Assembly: GCA_003216955.1 (NCBI GenBank) | Contig: QCHZ01000003.1 | Coordinates: 62,001 to 126,000, forward strand | Source of the DNA: Prochlorococcus sp. AG-402-I21 | GTDB lineage: Bacteria > Cyanobacteriota > Cyanobacteriia > PCC-6307 > Cyanobiaceae | Direction: 5' to 3' | DNA: 64,000 nt | In this document: positions 41,016 through 50,543 of the stretch, one piece after another | Numbering within the stretch: position 1 is the stretch's first letter | How the letters are laid out: each line of letters starts with the position of its first letter | Made by a program: the position numbers and the translations under genes | Notes under the pieces: generated by a model | The model's database searches: none | Told to the model about the DNA's origin: nothing | The model's input: the letters and a program-made list of their open reading frames with translations, nothing else

Positions 41016-42956
41016 ATGACATCAAGTTCAATGAATTCTCAAGCTTCAAAAAATAATCAATCAAAATCTCCTTGTCTGAGGATTATTCCCCTGGGTGGCC
41101 TCGGAGAAATTGGAAAAAACACTTGCGTCTTTGAATATGGTGACGACATCATGATTCTTGATGCTGGTTTGGCATTTCCAACTGATGGGATGCATGGAGT
41201 AAATGTTGTTATGCCAGACACTACTTATTTACGGGAAAATCAAAGTCGAATAAGAGGTTTGGTGGTAACCCATGGACATGAGGATCATATTGGTGGAATT
41301 TCTCATCATCTAAAGAATTTTAATATTCCAATTGTTTATGGTCCTCCCTTGGCCATGTCTATGCTTAGAGGGAAAATGGAGGAAGCAGGAGTTGCTGATC
41401 GGACAACAATACAAGTATGTGGACCAAGAGAAGTTATAAAAGTTGGACAACATTTCTCAGTTGAATTTGTAAGAAATACACATTCAATTTCCGATAGTTA
41501 TTCCTTCGCAGTGACTACTCCAGTGGGAGTCGTTTTCTTCACTGGTGATTTTAAGTTCGACCATACCCCACCTGATGGACAGCCTGCAGATTTAGCAAGA
41601 ATGGCTCACTACGGTGATAAAGGGGTTCTTTGTCTCTTATCTGATTCAACCAACTCGGAAGTTTCAGGATTCACCCCCTCTGAATATTCTGTTTTTCCCA
41701 ATTTAGATAGATACATTGCTACTGCTGAAGGCAGAGTTATGGTTACTACTTTTGCTAGTTCAACCCATCGTGTGGCGATGCTTTTAGAGCTAGCCATGAA
41801 AAACGGTAGAAAAGTAGGCTTGCTAGGTCGTTCAATGCTGAATGTGGTTGGAAAAGCAAGAGAACTTGGATATATGCGTTTCCCTGATGATTTATTTTTT
41901 CCAATTAAACAGATCAGAGATTTGCCTGATAGAGAGACTTTTTTATTGATGACAGGAAGCCAAGGAGAATCAATGGCTGCTTTGAGTCGTATTTCTAGGG
42001 GCGAGCATCAACATGTCCAGTTGAAAACTAGTGATACTGTGATTTTTTCTGCTAGTCCTATTCCTGGAAATACGATTTCCGTAATGCATACGATTGATAA
42101 ATTAATAAAATTGGGTGCAAAAGTTATTTATGGCAAAGATAAGGGCATACATGTTTCAGGCCATGGATGCCAAGAAGATCAAAAATGGATGCTTGGATTA
42201 ACTAGACCTAAATACTTTATACCTGTGCATGGAGAGTACAGAATGCAAGTTCTTCATGGAAAAACTGCTGTATCAATGGGCGTTCATCCAGAAAATGTAT
42301 TGGTCATGGAAAATGGAGACGTTGCTGAATTAAGACCTGATTCCCTCGTTCAAGGGTCTCCAGTAAAATCAGGAGTTGAATTGCTTGATTCTTCAAGAAC
42401 AGGGGTTGTTGATACGCGAGTGTTAAAAGAACGTCAGCAACTTGCTGATGATGGAGTTATCACCGTTCTTACACCAATTAGCACTGATGGGGTGATGGTT
42501 GCACCTCCTAGGGTGAATCTTCGTGGTGTCATTACTAATGTTGATGCCAAAACAATGGTTAATTGGACTGAAAGAGAAATTAATTGGGTCTTAGAAAATC
42601 GATGGAAACAACTTGTTCTAAAGACAGGAGGTAAGTCAGTTGAAGTCGATTGGATTGGTTTACAAAGAGAGGTTGAATCTGGTTTATCTCGTCGATTGAG
42701 AAGGGAGGTTCAAGCTGAGCCATTAATTCTTTGTCTTGTTCAACCTGCTCCTGGCGGGACTCGTGCATATAAACCTCAACTTGATCAACAGCCAGACTCA
42801 CGACAAGTAGTTAAGAAAACTGCTGATAAAGGGCAAAAAACAACTAATGCATCCTCAATAAATAAAGATACAAGTGTACAAACAAAAAATAGCGAAACTA
42901 AGTCAGAGGAAATGCCATCTGGAAGAACAAGACGTCGTAGATCCGCAATTAACTAA
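41016..42956 (+). CDS. rnj: Ribonuclease J
   Basis: Metallo-beta-lactamase-fold ribonuclease with 5'-exo and endo activity, main RNA turnover enzyme alongside RNase E in cyanobacteria. The 646 residues include LGGLGEIGKN, the zinc motif VTHGHEDHIGG (about 88-98), HSISDS, a beta-CASP insert (TGSQGE), and a charged Gln/Thr/Lys tail ending in GRTRRRRSAIN. The tail is variable in the family. Follows dapA after 77 bases. Confidence 0.95.
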   Translation: MTSSSMNSQASKNNQSKSPCLRIIPLGGLGEIGKNTCVFEYGDDIMILDAGLAFPTDGMHGVNVVMPDTTYLRENQSRIRGLVVTHGHEDHIGGISHHLKNFNIPIVYGPPLAMSMLRGKMEEAGVADRTTIQVCGPREVIKVGQHFSVEFVRNTHSISDSYSFAVTTPVGVVFFTGDFKFDHTPPDGQPADLARMAHYGDKGVLCLLSDSTNSEVSGFTPSEYSVFPNLDRYIATAEGRVMVTTFASSTHRVAMLLELAMKNGRKVGLLGRSMLNVVGKARELGYMRFPDDLFFPIKQIRDLPDRETFLLMTGSQGESMAALSRISRGEHQHVQLKTSDTVIFSASPIPGNTISVMHTIDKLIKLGAKVIYGKDKGIHVSGHGCQEDQKWMLGLTRPKYFIPVHGEYRMQVLHGKTAVSMGVHPENVLVMENGDVAELRPDSLVQGSPVKSGVELLDSSRTGVVDTRVLKERQQLADDGVITVLTPISTDGVMVAPPRVNLRGVITNVDAKTMVNWTEREINWVLENRWKQLVLKTGGKSVEVDWIGLQREVESGLSRRLRREVQAEPLILCLVQPAPGGTRAYKPQLDQQPDSRQVVKKTADKGQKTTNASSINKDTSVQTKNSETKSEEMPSGRTRRRRSAIN

Positions 42957-42981
42957 ATTATTTAGTTAATTTGTCTTTTTT
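42947..42981 (+). terminator. Palindromic terminator between rnj and tilS
   Basis: AATTAACTAAA, TTA, TTTAGTTAATT is a perfect 11-base stem with a three-base loop at 42947-42971, followed on the plus strand by TGTCTTTTTT. Both stop codons (rnj TAA at 42954-42956 and tilS at 42966-42968) lie inside it. It suits termination for rnj and could act for tilS too, though the reverse side has no T-run. Confidence 0.7.
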
Positions 42982-44051
42982 GAGATATATATAGTTTTTT
43001 TATCCCACCTTATGAGAAATTCTCCATGAAGATGGATTGTTCCAGGTGGATTTCTGTGACATATTTTGCTATTGATTTCTTTGATTTGCAAAGCTGTCAC
43101 TCTTCTTACGCCTAAGATTCTTAACCAATTAGAAAGTATTATTTTTCTAATAGAGTCTGTGAAATCGTTTAGTTTGTTTCTGGATAGAGAATTAATTGTT
43201 TCTCTCTTGCAAAATTCTATTGCTATTTCTGCTAATAATTGTTGGTCTTTGCTATAACTTTCAAGTCTATTAGCTACATCTGCTATTCTGGAGTCTGCGC
43301 CTTTATAGATTGAATTTAAAATTGGTAAGATTTCTTTTCTAATTTTATTTCTTGTCAAATTAATATTGTCATTGGAAGGATCAATCCAAATTGGTAAATT
43401 AAACTCTTTGCAAATTTCGAGTGTTTCGTTCCTAGTAAACACCAATAGAGGCCTAACTAATTCAATATTTTTTTCTAAATTTCTTTGTTCTTTAAGAGTA
43501 CTCAGTCCAATCAGATCGGCACCTCTGGCTAAGTTCATAATTATCGTCTCTGCTCGATCACTAGCTGTATGACCAGTTAATATTCTTGTACAAGGGAAAT
43601 TTATATTATTTGATGATAATAACTTTGCTTTTCTTAATAGGTTTTTATATCTCCAATCTCTTGCCTTTTCTTCATTAGCGACTTCTTCTTTATTGGCTTT
43701 ATCAGAGTGAAATGGGATTTGCTGATTCAGGCACCAAAGTTTTAGGTCTTCGGCTATTTTCTCGGATTTCGTATGCCATTGGTGATCTCCATGCCAGATC
43801 TCGACTCGCCATGTATAGAGCCTTTTTAAGTCAATAATTAATTTAAGAAGGGCCATTGAATCTTGACCACCAGATATAGCTAAAAGAAGTGTGGAATTAA
43901 TGGGCAGTAAAGATTCATTTTGTTTCAGTCTTTTATGTAAACGCAAATGCCATTTACTCCAAGATCTGCCAATTTTAGTTGATTGTGACATTTGCGTTGG
44001 TTTCAGAGCTCTATTCGCATTTTTTAAGTTCTTTTGCTGAGTCAGTGTCAC
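42966..44051 (-). CDS. tilS: tRNA(Ile)-lysidine synthase
   Basis: Converts C34 of tRNA-Ile(CAU) to lysidine, letting it read AUA. The 361 residues carry the ATP PP-loop motif [12 protein letters not shown] (about 58-69), [12 protein letters not shown] and [11 protein letters not shown]. Basic N-terminus. The start is GTG at 44051; a downstream in-frame ATG (residue 20, [11 protein letters not shown]) is possible. Divergent from ycf23 with 25 bases between. Confidence 0.94.
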   Translation of the reverse strand: MTLTQQKNLKNANRALKPTQMSQSTKIGRSWSKWHLRLHKRLKQNESLLPINSTLLLAISGGQDSMALLKLIIDLKRLYTWRVEIWHGDHQWHTKSEKIAEDLKLWCLNQQIPFHSDKANKEEVANEEKARDWRYKNLLRKAKLLSSNNINFPCTRILTGHTASDRAETIIMNLARGADLIGLSTLKEQRNLEKNIELVRPLLVFTRNETLEICKEFNLPIWIDPSNDNINLTRNKIRKEILPILNSIYKGADSRIADVANRLESYSKDQQLLAEIAIEFCKRETINSLSRNKLNDFTDSIRKIILSNWLRILGVRRVTALQIKEINSKICHRNPPGTIHLHGEFLIRWDKKTIYISKKTN

Positions 44052-44076
44052 AATCAGATTAATAGTTGATGTTTTT

Positions 44077-44865
44077 ATGACACGCCTGCAGACTTTGCCA
44101 GTTTCACTTCAAAAGAGTATTCAAAATAGATCTTTATTGAAAGTAATTTCTGGTTTAAATAATTTTAATCCAGAATCAGTATTTCGAATTTCTAAAGCTG
44201 CAGGTCTAGGTGGTGCCAATTTATTAGACATTGCTTGTGAACCAAAATTAGTAGAGCTAGCTGTAAAGGCTTCAAATATTCCTGTGTGTGTAAGTTCCGT
44301 AGAACCAAACCTTTTCCCTGAAGCTGTTCAAGCAGGAGCATCAATTATTGAAATTGGGAATTTTGATTCTTTTTATCCAGATGGGCGTTTTTTCTCAGCT
44401 GATGAGGTGGTCGCATTGGCGGTTGAATCTCGTCGACTTTTACCTGAAGTTGTTTTGTCAGTAACTGTTCCCCATATATTGCCTTTAGATAGTCAGGCTA
44501 AATTAGCGTTGGATCTTGTTGATAATGGGGTCGACTTAATTCAAACTGAAGGAGGAACCAGTTCTAATCCTATTAGTCCTGGCACTTTAGGATTGATAGA
44601 AAAAGCTTCACCTACTTTGGCTGGAACTTTCGCTATCTGCGCTGCTCTCAAGGAGACTAATCATGATGTGCCTGTGATTTGCGCTTCTGGACTTTCTGAA
44701 GTTACTGTCCCAATGGCGATTTCAGTTGGAGCAAGTGGGGTTGGGATTGGTTCTGCTGTCAATAAATTGAATACTGAATTAGCTATGATTGCTACCGTCA
44801 AAGGTCTTCGTCAGGCTTTAAATTCTTTTCATATGGTTTCCACAATCAATCAATCAATTTTATAG
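44077..44865 (+). CDS. ycf23: Ycf23 / DUF561 family protein
   Basis: A TIM-barrel-like conserved protein of cyanobacteria and plastids, function unknown. The 262 residues include [44 protein letters not shown] and [12 protein letters not shown], all features of the family. It is usually treated as DUF561. The uvrB gene follows 80 bases on. Confidence 0.88.
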   Translation: MTRLQTLPVSLQKSIQNRSLLKVISGLNNFNPESVFRISKAAGLGGANLLDIACEPKLVELAVKASNIPVCVSSVEPNLFPEAVQAGASIIEIGNFDSFYPDGRFFSADEVVALAVESRRLLPEVVLSVTVPHILPLDSQAKLALDLVDNGVDLIQTEGGTSSNPISPGTLGLIEKASPTLAGTFAICAALKETNHDVPVICASGLSEVTVPMAISVGASGVGIGSAVNKLNTELAMIATVKGLRQALNSFHMVSTINQSIL

Positions 44866-44946
44866 GGTAATGTAAAATCTTTTTTGATCAAAATATCAAG
44901 AATATGGAATTAATAAATTTGTTTTTTTTAGTACTTATTTCATAAT

Positions 44947-46983
44947 ATGCCTGAATATAAACTTCAAGCTCCTTATGTCCCTAAAGGTGACCAACCTGCA
45001 GCTATTGAAGGACTCGTTGGAGGGGTAAATGATGGTCAAAAGTTTCAAACTTTATTAGGTGCAACTGGAACAGGCAAAACTTTTACGATTGCTAATTTAA
45101 TAGCTCAAACTGGTAGACCATCTTTGGTGTTGGCTCATAATAAAACACTTGCAGCTCAATTATGCAATGAACTAAGGGAATTTTTTCCTGAGAATGCTGT
45201 TGAATATTTTATATCTTATTATGATTATTATCAGCCAGAAGCTTATGTCCCAGTTAGCGACACTTATATAGCCAAGACATCGTCAATTAATGAAGAAATT
45301 GATATGTTACGCCACTCTGCAACTAGATCTTTATTCGAACGTGATGATGTAATAGTTGTTGCCTCAATAAGTTGTATATATGGTCTGGGAATTCCTAGTG
45401 AATATTTAAAGGCTTCTGTTCAATTTGAAGTTGGTCAGTCTATTGATTTAAGGTCTTGCTTAAGATCATTAGTCTCAAATCAATATACACGTAATGATGT
45501 AGAAATTAGTAGAGGTAGATTTAGAGTTAGAGGAGATGTATTAGAAATAGGACCGGCATATGATGACAGGCTTGTTAGACTTGAATTGTTTGGAGATGAA
45601 ATTGAAAGTATTAGTTATGTCGATCCTACTACTGGTGAAATTTTAAATAAACTTGACTCAATTAATATATATCCAGCCAAACATTTTGTAACACCAAAAG
45701 ATCGCTTAGAATCTGCAATTAAAGCAATCAGAAACGAATTAAGAGAGAGATTAGAATTTCTGAATCAAGAGGGAAAATTACTCGAAGCTCAAAGATTGGA
45801 GCAACGAACAATCTATGATTTAGAAATGTTAAAAGAAGTTGGATATTGTAATGGCGTTGAAAATTATGCTCGTCATCTATCTGGAAGGGACCCTGGCTCT
45901 GCTCCTGAATGCTTAATTGATTATTTTCCTAAAGATTGGTTATTACTTATTGATGAAAGTCATGTGACTTGTCCTCAATTAAGAGCTATGTATAACGGTG
46001 ATCAAGCTAGAAAAAAAGTTTTAATTGATCATGGCTTTAGATTGCCAAGTGCAGCTGATAATCGTCCTTTAAAAGATATAGAGTTTTGGAATAAAGCAAA
46101 ACAAACGGTTTTTATTAGTGCTACTCCTGGTGATTGGGAATTGTCTCAAAGTAGCGGGAATATAGTTGAGCAAGTCATTAGACCTACTGGTGTTCTTGAT
46201 CCTTTAGTTGAAGTACGTCCAACACATGGTCAAGTTGAAGATTTACTATTCGAAATTAAAAAAAGAGCTAATAAAAATCAAAGAATACTTATTACAACTC
46301 TTACGAAAAGGATGGCTGAAGATCTTACAGACTATTTATCTGAAAATAAAATCAGAGTTCGTTATTTACATTCAGAGATTCATTCAATTGAGAGAATTGA
46401 AATTATTCAAGATTTACGATTAGGAGAATATGATGTATTAGTAGGAGTAAATCTTCTTAGAGAAGGTTTAGACTTACCCGAAGTCTCTCTTGTAGTGATT
46501 CTCGATGCAGATAAAGAAGGGTTTTTACGAGCTCAAAGATCTTTAATTCAAACAATTGGTCGAGCAGCAAGACATATTGAAGGTTTAGCTTTGCTCTATG
46601 CAGATAAAATGACAGACTCTATGGCGAAAGCAATTAGCGAAACAGAAAGACGTCGTGAAATACAAGAGGCTTACAATCTTAAGAATGATATAACTCCTAA
46701 ACCAGCTGGTAAAAAAGCCAATAATTCAATTCTCTCATTTTTAGAACTCTCTAGAAGATTAAATCAAGACGTAAGTTCAGATGATTTTCTTGATATTGCA
46801 GATAAGTTAATTGACCATAGCTCGGGTGATTCTGATGCTGGACTATCTTTAGATGCTTTACCTGAATTAATTGAAAAACTAGAATATCAAATGAAAAAAA
46901 CGGCTAAAGATCTAGATTTTGAAAAAGCGGCAATTCTACGAGACCGTATAAAGAAATTACGACATAGATTAGTCGGTAAATAA
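44947..46983 (+). CDS. uvrB: Excinuclease ABC subunit B
   Basis: Damage-verifying helicase-like subunit of nucleotide excision repair. The 678 residues have Walker [11 protein letters not shown] (38-47), the beta-hairpin region [21 protein letters not shown], helicase motif [27 protein letters not shown] and a C-terminal UVR motif ([18 protein letters not shown]). Ordinary length. Confidence 0.98.
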   Translation: MPEYKLQAPYVPKGDQPAAIEGLVGGVNDGQKFQTLLGATGTGKTFTIANLIAQTGRPSLVLAHNKTLAAQLCNELREFFPENAVEYFISYYDYYQPEAYVPVSDTYIAKTSSINEEIDMLRHSATRSLFERDDVIVVASISCIYGLGIPSEYLKASVQFEVGQSIDLRSCLRSLVSNQYTRNDVEISRGRFRVRGDVLEIGPAYDDRLVRLELFGDEIESISYVDPTTGEILNKLDSINIYPAKHFVTPKDRLESAIKAIRNELRERLEFLNQEGKLLEAQRLEQRTIYDLEMLKEVGYCNGVENYARHLSGRDPGSAPECLIDYFPKDWLLLIDESHVTCPQLRAMYNGDQARKKVLIDHGFRLPSAADNRPLKDIEFWNKAKQTVFISATPGDWELSQSSGNIVEQVIRPTGVLDPLVEVRPTHGQVEDLLFEIKKRANKNQRILITTLTKRMAEDLTDYLSENKIRVRYLHSEIHSIERIEIIQDLRLGEYDVLVGVNLLREGLDLPEVSLVVILDADKEGFLRAQRSLIQTIGRAARHIEGLALLYADKMTDSMAKAISETERRREIQEAYNLKNDITPKPAGKKANNSILSFLELSRRLNQDVSSDDFLDIADKLIDHSSGDSDAGLSLDALPELIEKLEYQMKKTAKDLDFEKAAILRDRIKKLRHRLVGK

Positions 46984-46996
46984 TCTATTTGTAGCT

Positions 46997-48757
46997 TTAA
47001 AGCTTTCCTAATTGAAAGCATGAATGAATTTCATTTAATGCTTTTTCCCCATCTTTTTCAGAGATAATACAAGTTGTTCTTATTTCACTTGTAGCAATCA
47101 TCTCTATATTTATTTTCTCATTTGCAAGGGCTCTAAATATTTTACCGGCTGTTCCTATGGTGAAAGGCATTCCAGAGCCAACAGCGCTAATTCTAACTAT
47201 TGCATTTCCCTCTTCTATTTTTGAACCCTTCCAGTTTGATATCAATTCTTCTAAAGCATATTTAGCGTCTTTTCTATCATTTTTCTTTAAAGTAAAACTA
47301 ATATCTTTAGTTGTATCCTTATGCTTTCTTTCTGATTGTACTATTGTGTCTAAGCTGATATTTTTCTCAGCTAACTTTGAACATATAGTGGAAGCAGTCC
47401 CTGGCTTATCTGGTACATTCTTGACGCAGATTTGTATTTGGTCTTTGTCTAGGGCTATGCCTCTTACTTCTGGCTCATTATTATTTGCAAGTATAGGATT
47501 TATAGTAATTTGTTTATCAGTGAGCTTGAATACTTCCGCTACACTACGTAATCCTTTTTTTCCTAATTCTGCATCAATAACACAACTTACTTTTACTTCA
47601 CTAGTTGCTATTAGATGAATATTAATCCCAGAATCAGAGAGTGTTTGGAATAGCGAGGATGCTATGCCTGGCCTCCCCATTATCCCAGCTCCATAAATGC
47701 TGAGTTTAGTGAGACTTTTTTGTGAGGATATTTCACCTCCAATGGTTTTAATAAGTTTTTTACATTGAATTAGTGCATTATTTAATTCATTTTCAACAAC
47801 AGTAAAAGTAATATCGTTAGAATTAATTTGGTGCGTTGCTTGAATAATAAGATCTACATTTACCCCTCCCTCTGATAAAGATTCAAATAGCTCAGCAGCA
47901 ATTCCTGGACGATCTGGAATATTAGATAGCGCTATTACTGCTTGATTCTCAACAAGTTCTAACCCATCGACAGGACTGCGATGTTCTATGCCACCTTTCG
48001 CATAAACATGATTTTTTTTACTTGTTAGAGTCGTTCCATCAAGCTTGTCCCAACTTGACTTCACGACAAGAGTTACTCCAAAATTCCTTGCTATTTCAAC
48101 TGCTCTAGGATGTAAAACTGCAGCTCCCAGGCTTGCCAGCTCTAACATTTCATCACAACTAATATTTTTCATCAATTGTGCACTTTTAACAATTCGTGGA
48201 TCAGTAGTTAATACACCAGGAACATCAGTATAGATTTCACATTTTTCAGCTTCAAGAGATGCTGCTAAAGCTACTGCAGACGTATCTGATCCTCCTCTGC
48301 CTAAAGTTGTAATTTCAGGAATTCCTCCTATGCCAAGACTGGTTCCTTGGAATCCAGCAATCACTAATGTTTTGCCTTCACTTAAAAGATTTTTTATTCG
48401 TTCTGTTCTGATCTCAAGTATTCGGGCTCGTCCATGAGCTGATTCCGTGATGATGCCCGCTTGGGTTCCAGTTAAGGAGATTGCTGGTGTGCCCAATTCA
48501 TTCAGGGCCATTGTTAATAACGAGATTGAAACCTGCTCTCCTGTCGAGAGGAGCATATCCATCTCTCGATGTGGCGGATCAAGAGATATTTCTGATGCTA
48601 GCTGTGTTAACTCATCAGTTGAATGCCCCATTGCCGACACAACTACTACAAGATCATTTCCCTTCTCTTTGCTTGATTTTATTCTTTGCGCGACAGCTTT
48701 TATTCGCTCAATGCTTCCTAGTGAGGTACCGCCAAATTTTTGAACCAGCAAGGTCAT
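46997..48757 (-). CDS. lysC: Aspartokinase (four ACT domains)
   Basis: Phosphorylates aspartate, the first step of the Lys/Thr/Met/Ile family. The 586 residues have the kinase domain with LVQKFGGTSLGS (about 4-15), TLGRGGSDTSAVALA and DVPGVLTTDPR, then four ACT regulatory units: ALSNIPDRPGIAAELFE, LSIYGAGIMGRPGIA, CVKNVPDKPGTAST, and VRISAVGSGMPF. The double ACT pair gives the long cyanobacterial form, expected to be feedback-controlled by Lys and/or Thr. Confidence 0.96.
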   Translation of the reverse strand: MTLLVQKFGGTSLGSIERIKAVAQRIKSSKEKGNDLVVVVSAMGHSTDELTQLASEISLDPPHREMDMLLSTGEQVSISLLTMALNELGTPAISLTGTQAGIITESAHGRARILEIRTERIKNLLSEGKTLVIAGFQGTSLGIGGIPEITTLGRGGSDTSAVALAASLEAEKCEIYTDVPGVLTTDPRIVKSAQLMKNISCDEMLELASLGAAVLHPRAVEIARNFGVTLVVKSSWDKLDGTTLTSKKNHVYAKGGIEHRSPVDGLELVENQAVIALSNIPDRPGIAAELFESLSEGGVNVDLIIQATHQINSNDITFTVVENELNNALIQCKKLIKTIGGEISSQKSLTKLSIYGAGIMGRPGIASSLFQTLSDSGINIHLIATSEVKVSCVIDAELGKKGLRSVAEVFKLTDKQITINPILANNNEPEVRGIALDKDQIQICVKNVPDKPGTASTICSKLAEKNISLDTIVQSERKHKDTTKDISFTLKKNDRKDAKYALEELISNWKGSKIEEGNAIVRISAVGSGMPFTIGTAGKIFRALANEKINIEMIATSEIRTTCIISEKDGEKALNEIHSCFQLGKL

Positions 48758-48784
48758 TGAACTCTCGTTAACTTGTTGATTATT

Positions 48785-49813
48785 TCAGCTTTTAGTCAAA
48801 ATTTTACTTTCTGTTAGCAGATTATCTTTAAAAGAATCGATTGGATTGGTTCCTGATTTTATTGAGGCTTCGATTTTTAAAAGTTTTTTCATCAATGCAA
48901 GTAATGCTTGCATTGATTTACCTTGAATTTGTTTACGGATTATAAAAATACGTTTTGGATTAGCAATCCCAGCAAGTTTGGCTATTTCTTTGACGTCCTG
49001 AGTTCCCTCTTTATCTAATAGATGTACCCAAAGCCATCCTCTTGATTGACCAGTCAAAGTCGTAATTAACCTTAAAGCTGGTTCTCCATTCTTAAGTAAG
49101 GATTGAATTTTATTTAAAGCTATAATTCTTTCTCCTTTAAGTAGGAAATTGGCAATTTCAAGTGCATTAGTAGAATTATTTTCAATTAATTTTTTCACTA
49201 GTTCTTTCGTAATTTCTTGTGGTTCATTTTTATTTGCTTGTCCATTAATTGCCTCTGAAAATAATGAGAGTTTTTGAAACTCTGTAATTAATAGAGAGCT
49301 ATCATTACCTATACTTTCTACTATTAAATCAATTGTTTCTTCATCCATTTTTAGATGTAATCTCTGTAAAATATTTTTGACCAAATTTCTTTGCCCATTA
49401 ATATCCCATGGGAGTGGAAGAATACAACTTTTTTCCTGAGAGAAGTTATTTAATTGTATTTGTTTTTGTATTAATTTAGTAGTTCTTAGTCTTTTATCAG
49501 GCTTGTTTGCGTTATTTAAAATTAGATGTGTATTGTCTGGAATTAATTGAATTGCTTGTTCAAGTTTGCTAGCAAGCTCAATAGAGCATCCGTTACAAAA
49601 TGGGCTTCTTCTGACTAGTACGATTCTTCCTCCGCTTCCTAACGGAGCACTCTGAATCTCTTCCAGAGCTCTTAGATTTTGCTTTGGATCATTTCCATCT
49701 AATTGACTATGATTAAAACTTTTCCACGCTGGGTCAATAACTGTTTGAATTATTTTTTCTATTTCTCTGTTACTGGCTTCATAATCATCTCCCCATATTA
49801 AATGAATTGGCAT
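48785..49813 (-). CDS. holA: DNA polymerase III subunit delta
   Basis: Clamp-loader wrench that opens the beta clamp. The 342 residues have the low-conservation HolA layout: starting MPIHLIWGDDYEASNREIEKI, the GGRIVLVRRSPF strand, a RecQ-like-position NTHLILNNANKPDKRL, and the C-terminal helical collar (LAGIANPKRIFIIRKQIQGKSM). Divergent from cobH. lysC lies downstream on the same strand. Confidence 0.88.
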   Translation of the reverse strand: MPIHLIWGDDYEASNREIEKIIQTVIDPAWKSFNHSQLDGNDPKQNLRALEEIQSAPLGSGGRIVLVRRSPFCNGCSIELASKLEQAIQLIPDNTHLILNNANKPDKRLRTTKLIQKQIQLNNFSQEKSCILPLPWDINGQRNLVKNILQRLHLKMDEETIDLIVESIGNDSSLLITEFQKLSLFSEAINGQANKNEPQEITKELVKKLIENNSTNALEIANFLLKGERIIALNKIQSLLKNGEPALRLITTLTGQSRGWLWVHLLDKEGTQDVKEIAKLAGIANPKRIFIIRKQIQGKSMQALLALMKKLLKIEASIKSGTNPIDSFKDNLLTESKILTKS

Positions 49814-49870
49814 TACTTAGAGATATGTTGTTAAGAGATCTGATCTTAAATTAGCCAAAGAAATTTAACA

Positions 49871-50503
49871 GTGAAAACACCAGAACATCCAATTTTTATT
49901 GAAAGTGTTAAATATATTAGATCTAAAGTAGACTTCACAGGATTAGATCAGGTTCAGCAGTCAATTTTAGAACGCATTATTCATTCAAGTGGTGACTTTG
50001 ATTTGCAGTCATGTGTCAGATTTAGTCCAAGAGCTTGCGATGAAGCTATTAATGCACTGCAAAATGGAGCATCAATTTTGACTGATACTTATATGGCAGA
50101 GGCGGCAATATCGCCTATGGCTAAAAGAACAATAAATTCAGATATTCAATGCATTTTAGATATGGCTCCTATATCTATTGATTCAACTATTACTACTAGG
50201 AGTGCAATTGGTATGAAAAATAGTTGGTTAGATTTTGAGGAGAAAAATAACTTATCAAATGCTCCATTAGTTGTAATTGGAAGTTCGCCAACAGCTTTAA
50301 TTGCTCTCTTAGATCTTGTTGAATCTGGGTATAAAATACCAAGTTTAATTATTGGAATGCCAGTAGGCTTTATAGGTGTTTCCCAGAGTAAAATTCGATT
50401 ATTAAATAGTAAATGTCCATATATTGTTTTGGAGGGTTCTAAAGGAGGCGCCTCTTTGGCGGCAGCAACTACAAATGCTTTATTGAGAGCTTCTGAAACT
50501 TAA
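49871..50503 (+). CDS. cobH: Precorrin-8X methylmutase
   Basis: Moves a methyl group to make hydrogenobyrinate (or cobyrinate precursor) in cobalamin synthesis. The 210 residues have the family catalytic His in RIIHSSGDFD (about 38-47), followed by the VIGSSPTALIALLDLVESG and VGFIGVSQSK blocks and a Gly-rich end (LEGSKGGASLAAATTNALL). GTG start at 49871. Both cobH and cbiC names are used; the anaerobic route is likely in cyanobacteria, so cbiC is an alternative. Confidence 0.93.
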   Translation: MKTPEHPIFIESVKYIRSKVDFTGLDQVQQSILERIIHSSGDFDLQSCVRFSPRACDEAINALQNGASILTDTYMAEAAISPMAKRTINSDIQCILDMAPISIDSTITTRSAIGMKNSWLDFEEKNNLSNAPLVVIGSSPTALIALLDLVESGYKIPSLIIGMPVGFIGVSQSKIRLLNSKCPYIVLEGSKGGASLAAATTNALLRASET

Positions 50504-50543
50504 CTTTTTCTAATAAGCTTTGATTTGATTTGTACCCTGTAAT

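Noticed and set aside
47002-47019. GCTTTC/GAAAGC stem as a terminator between uvrB and lysC
   Set aside because: It lies inside the lysC coding end and has no T-run on either side.
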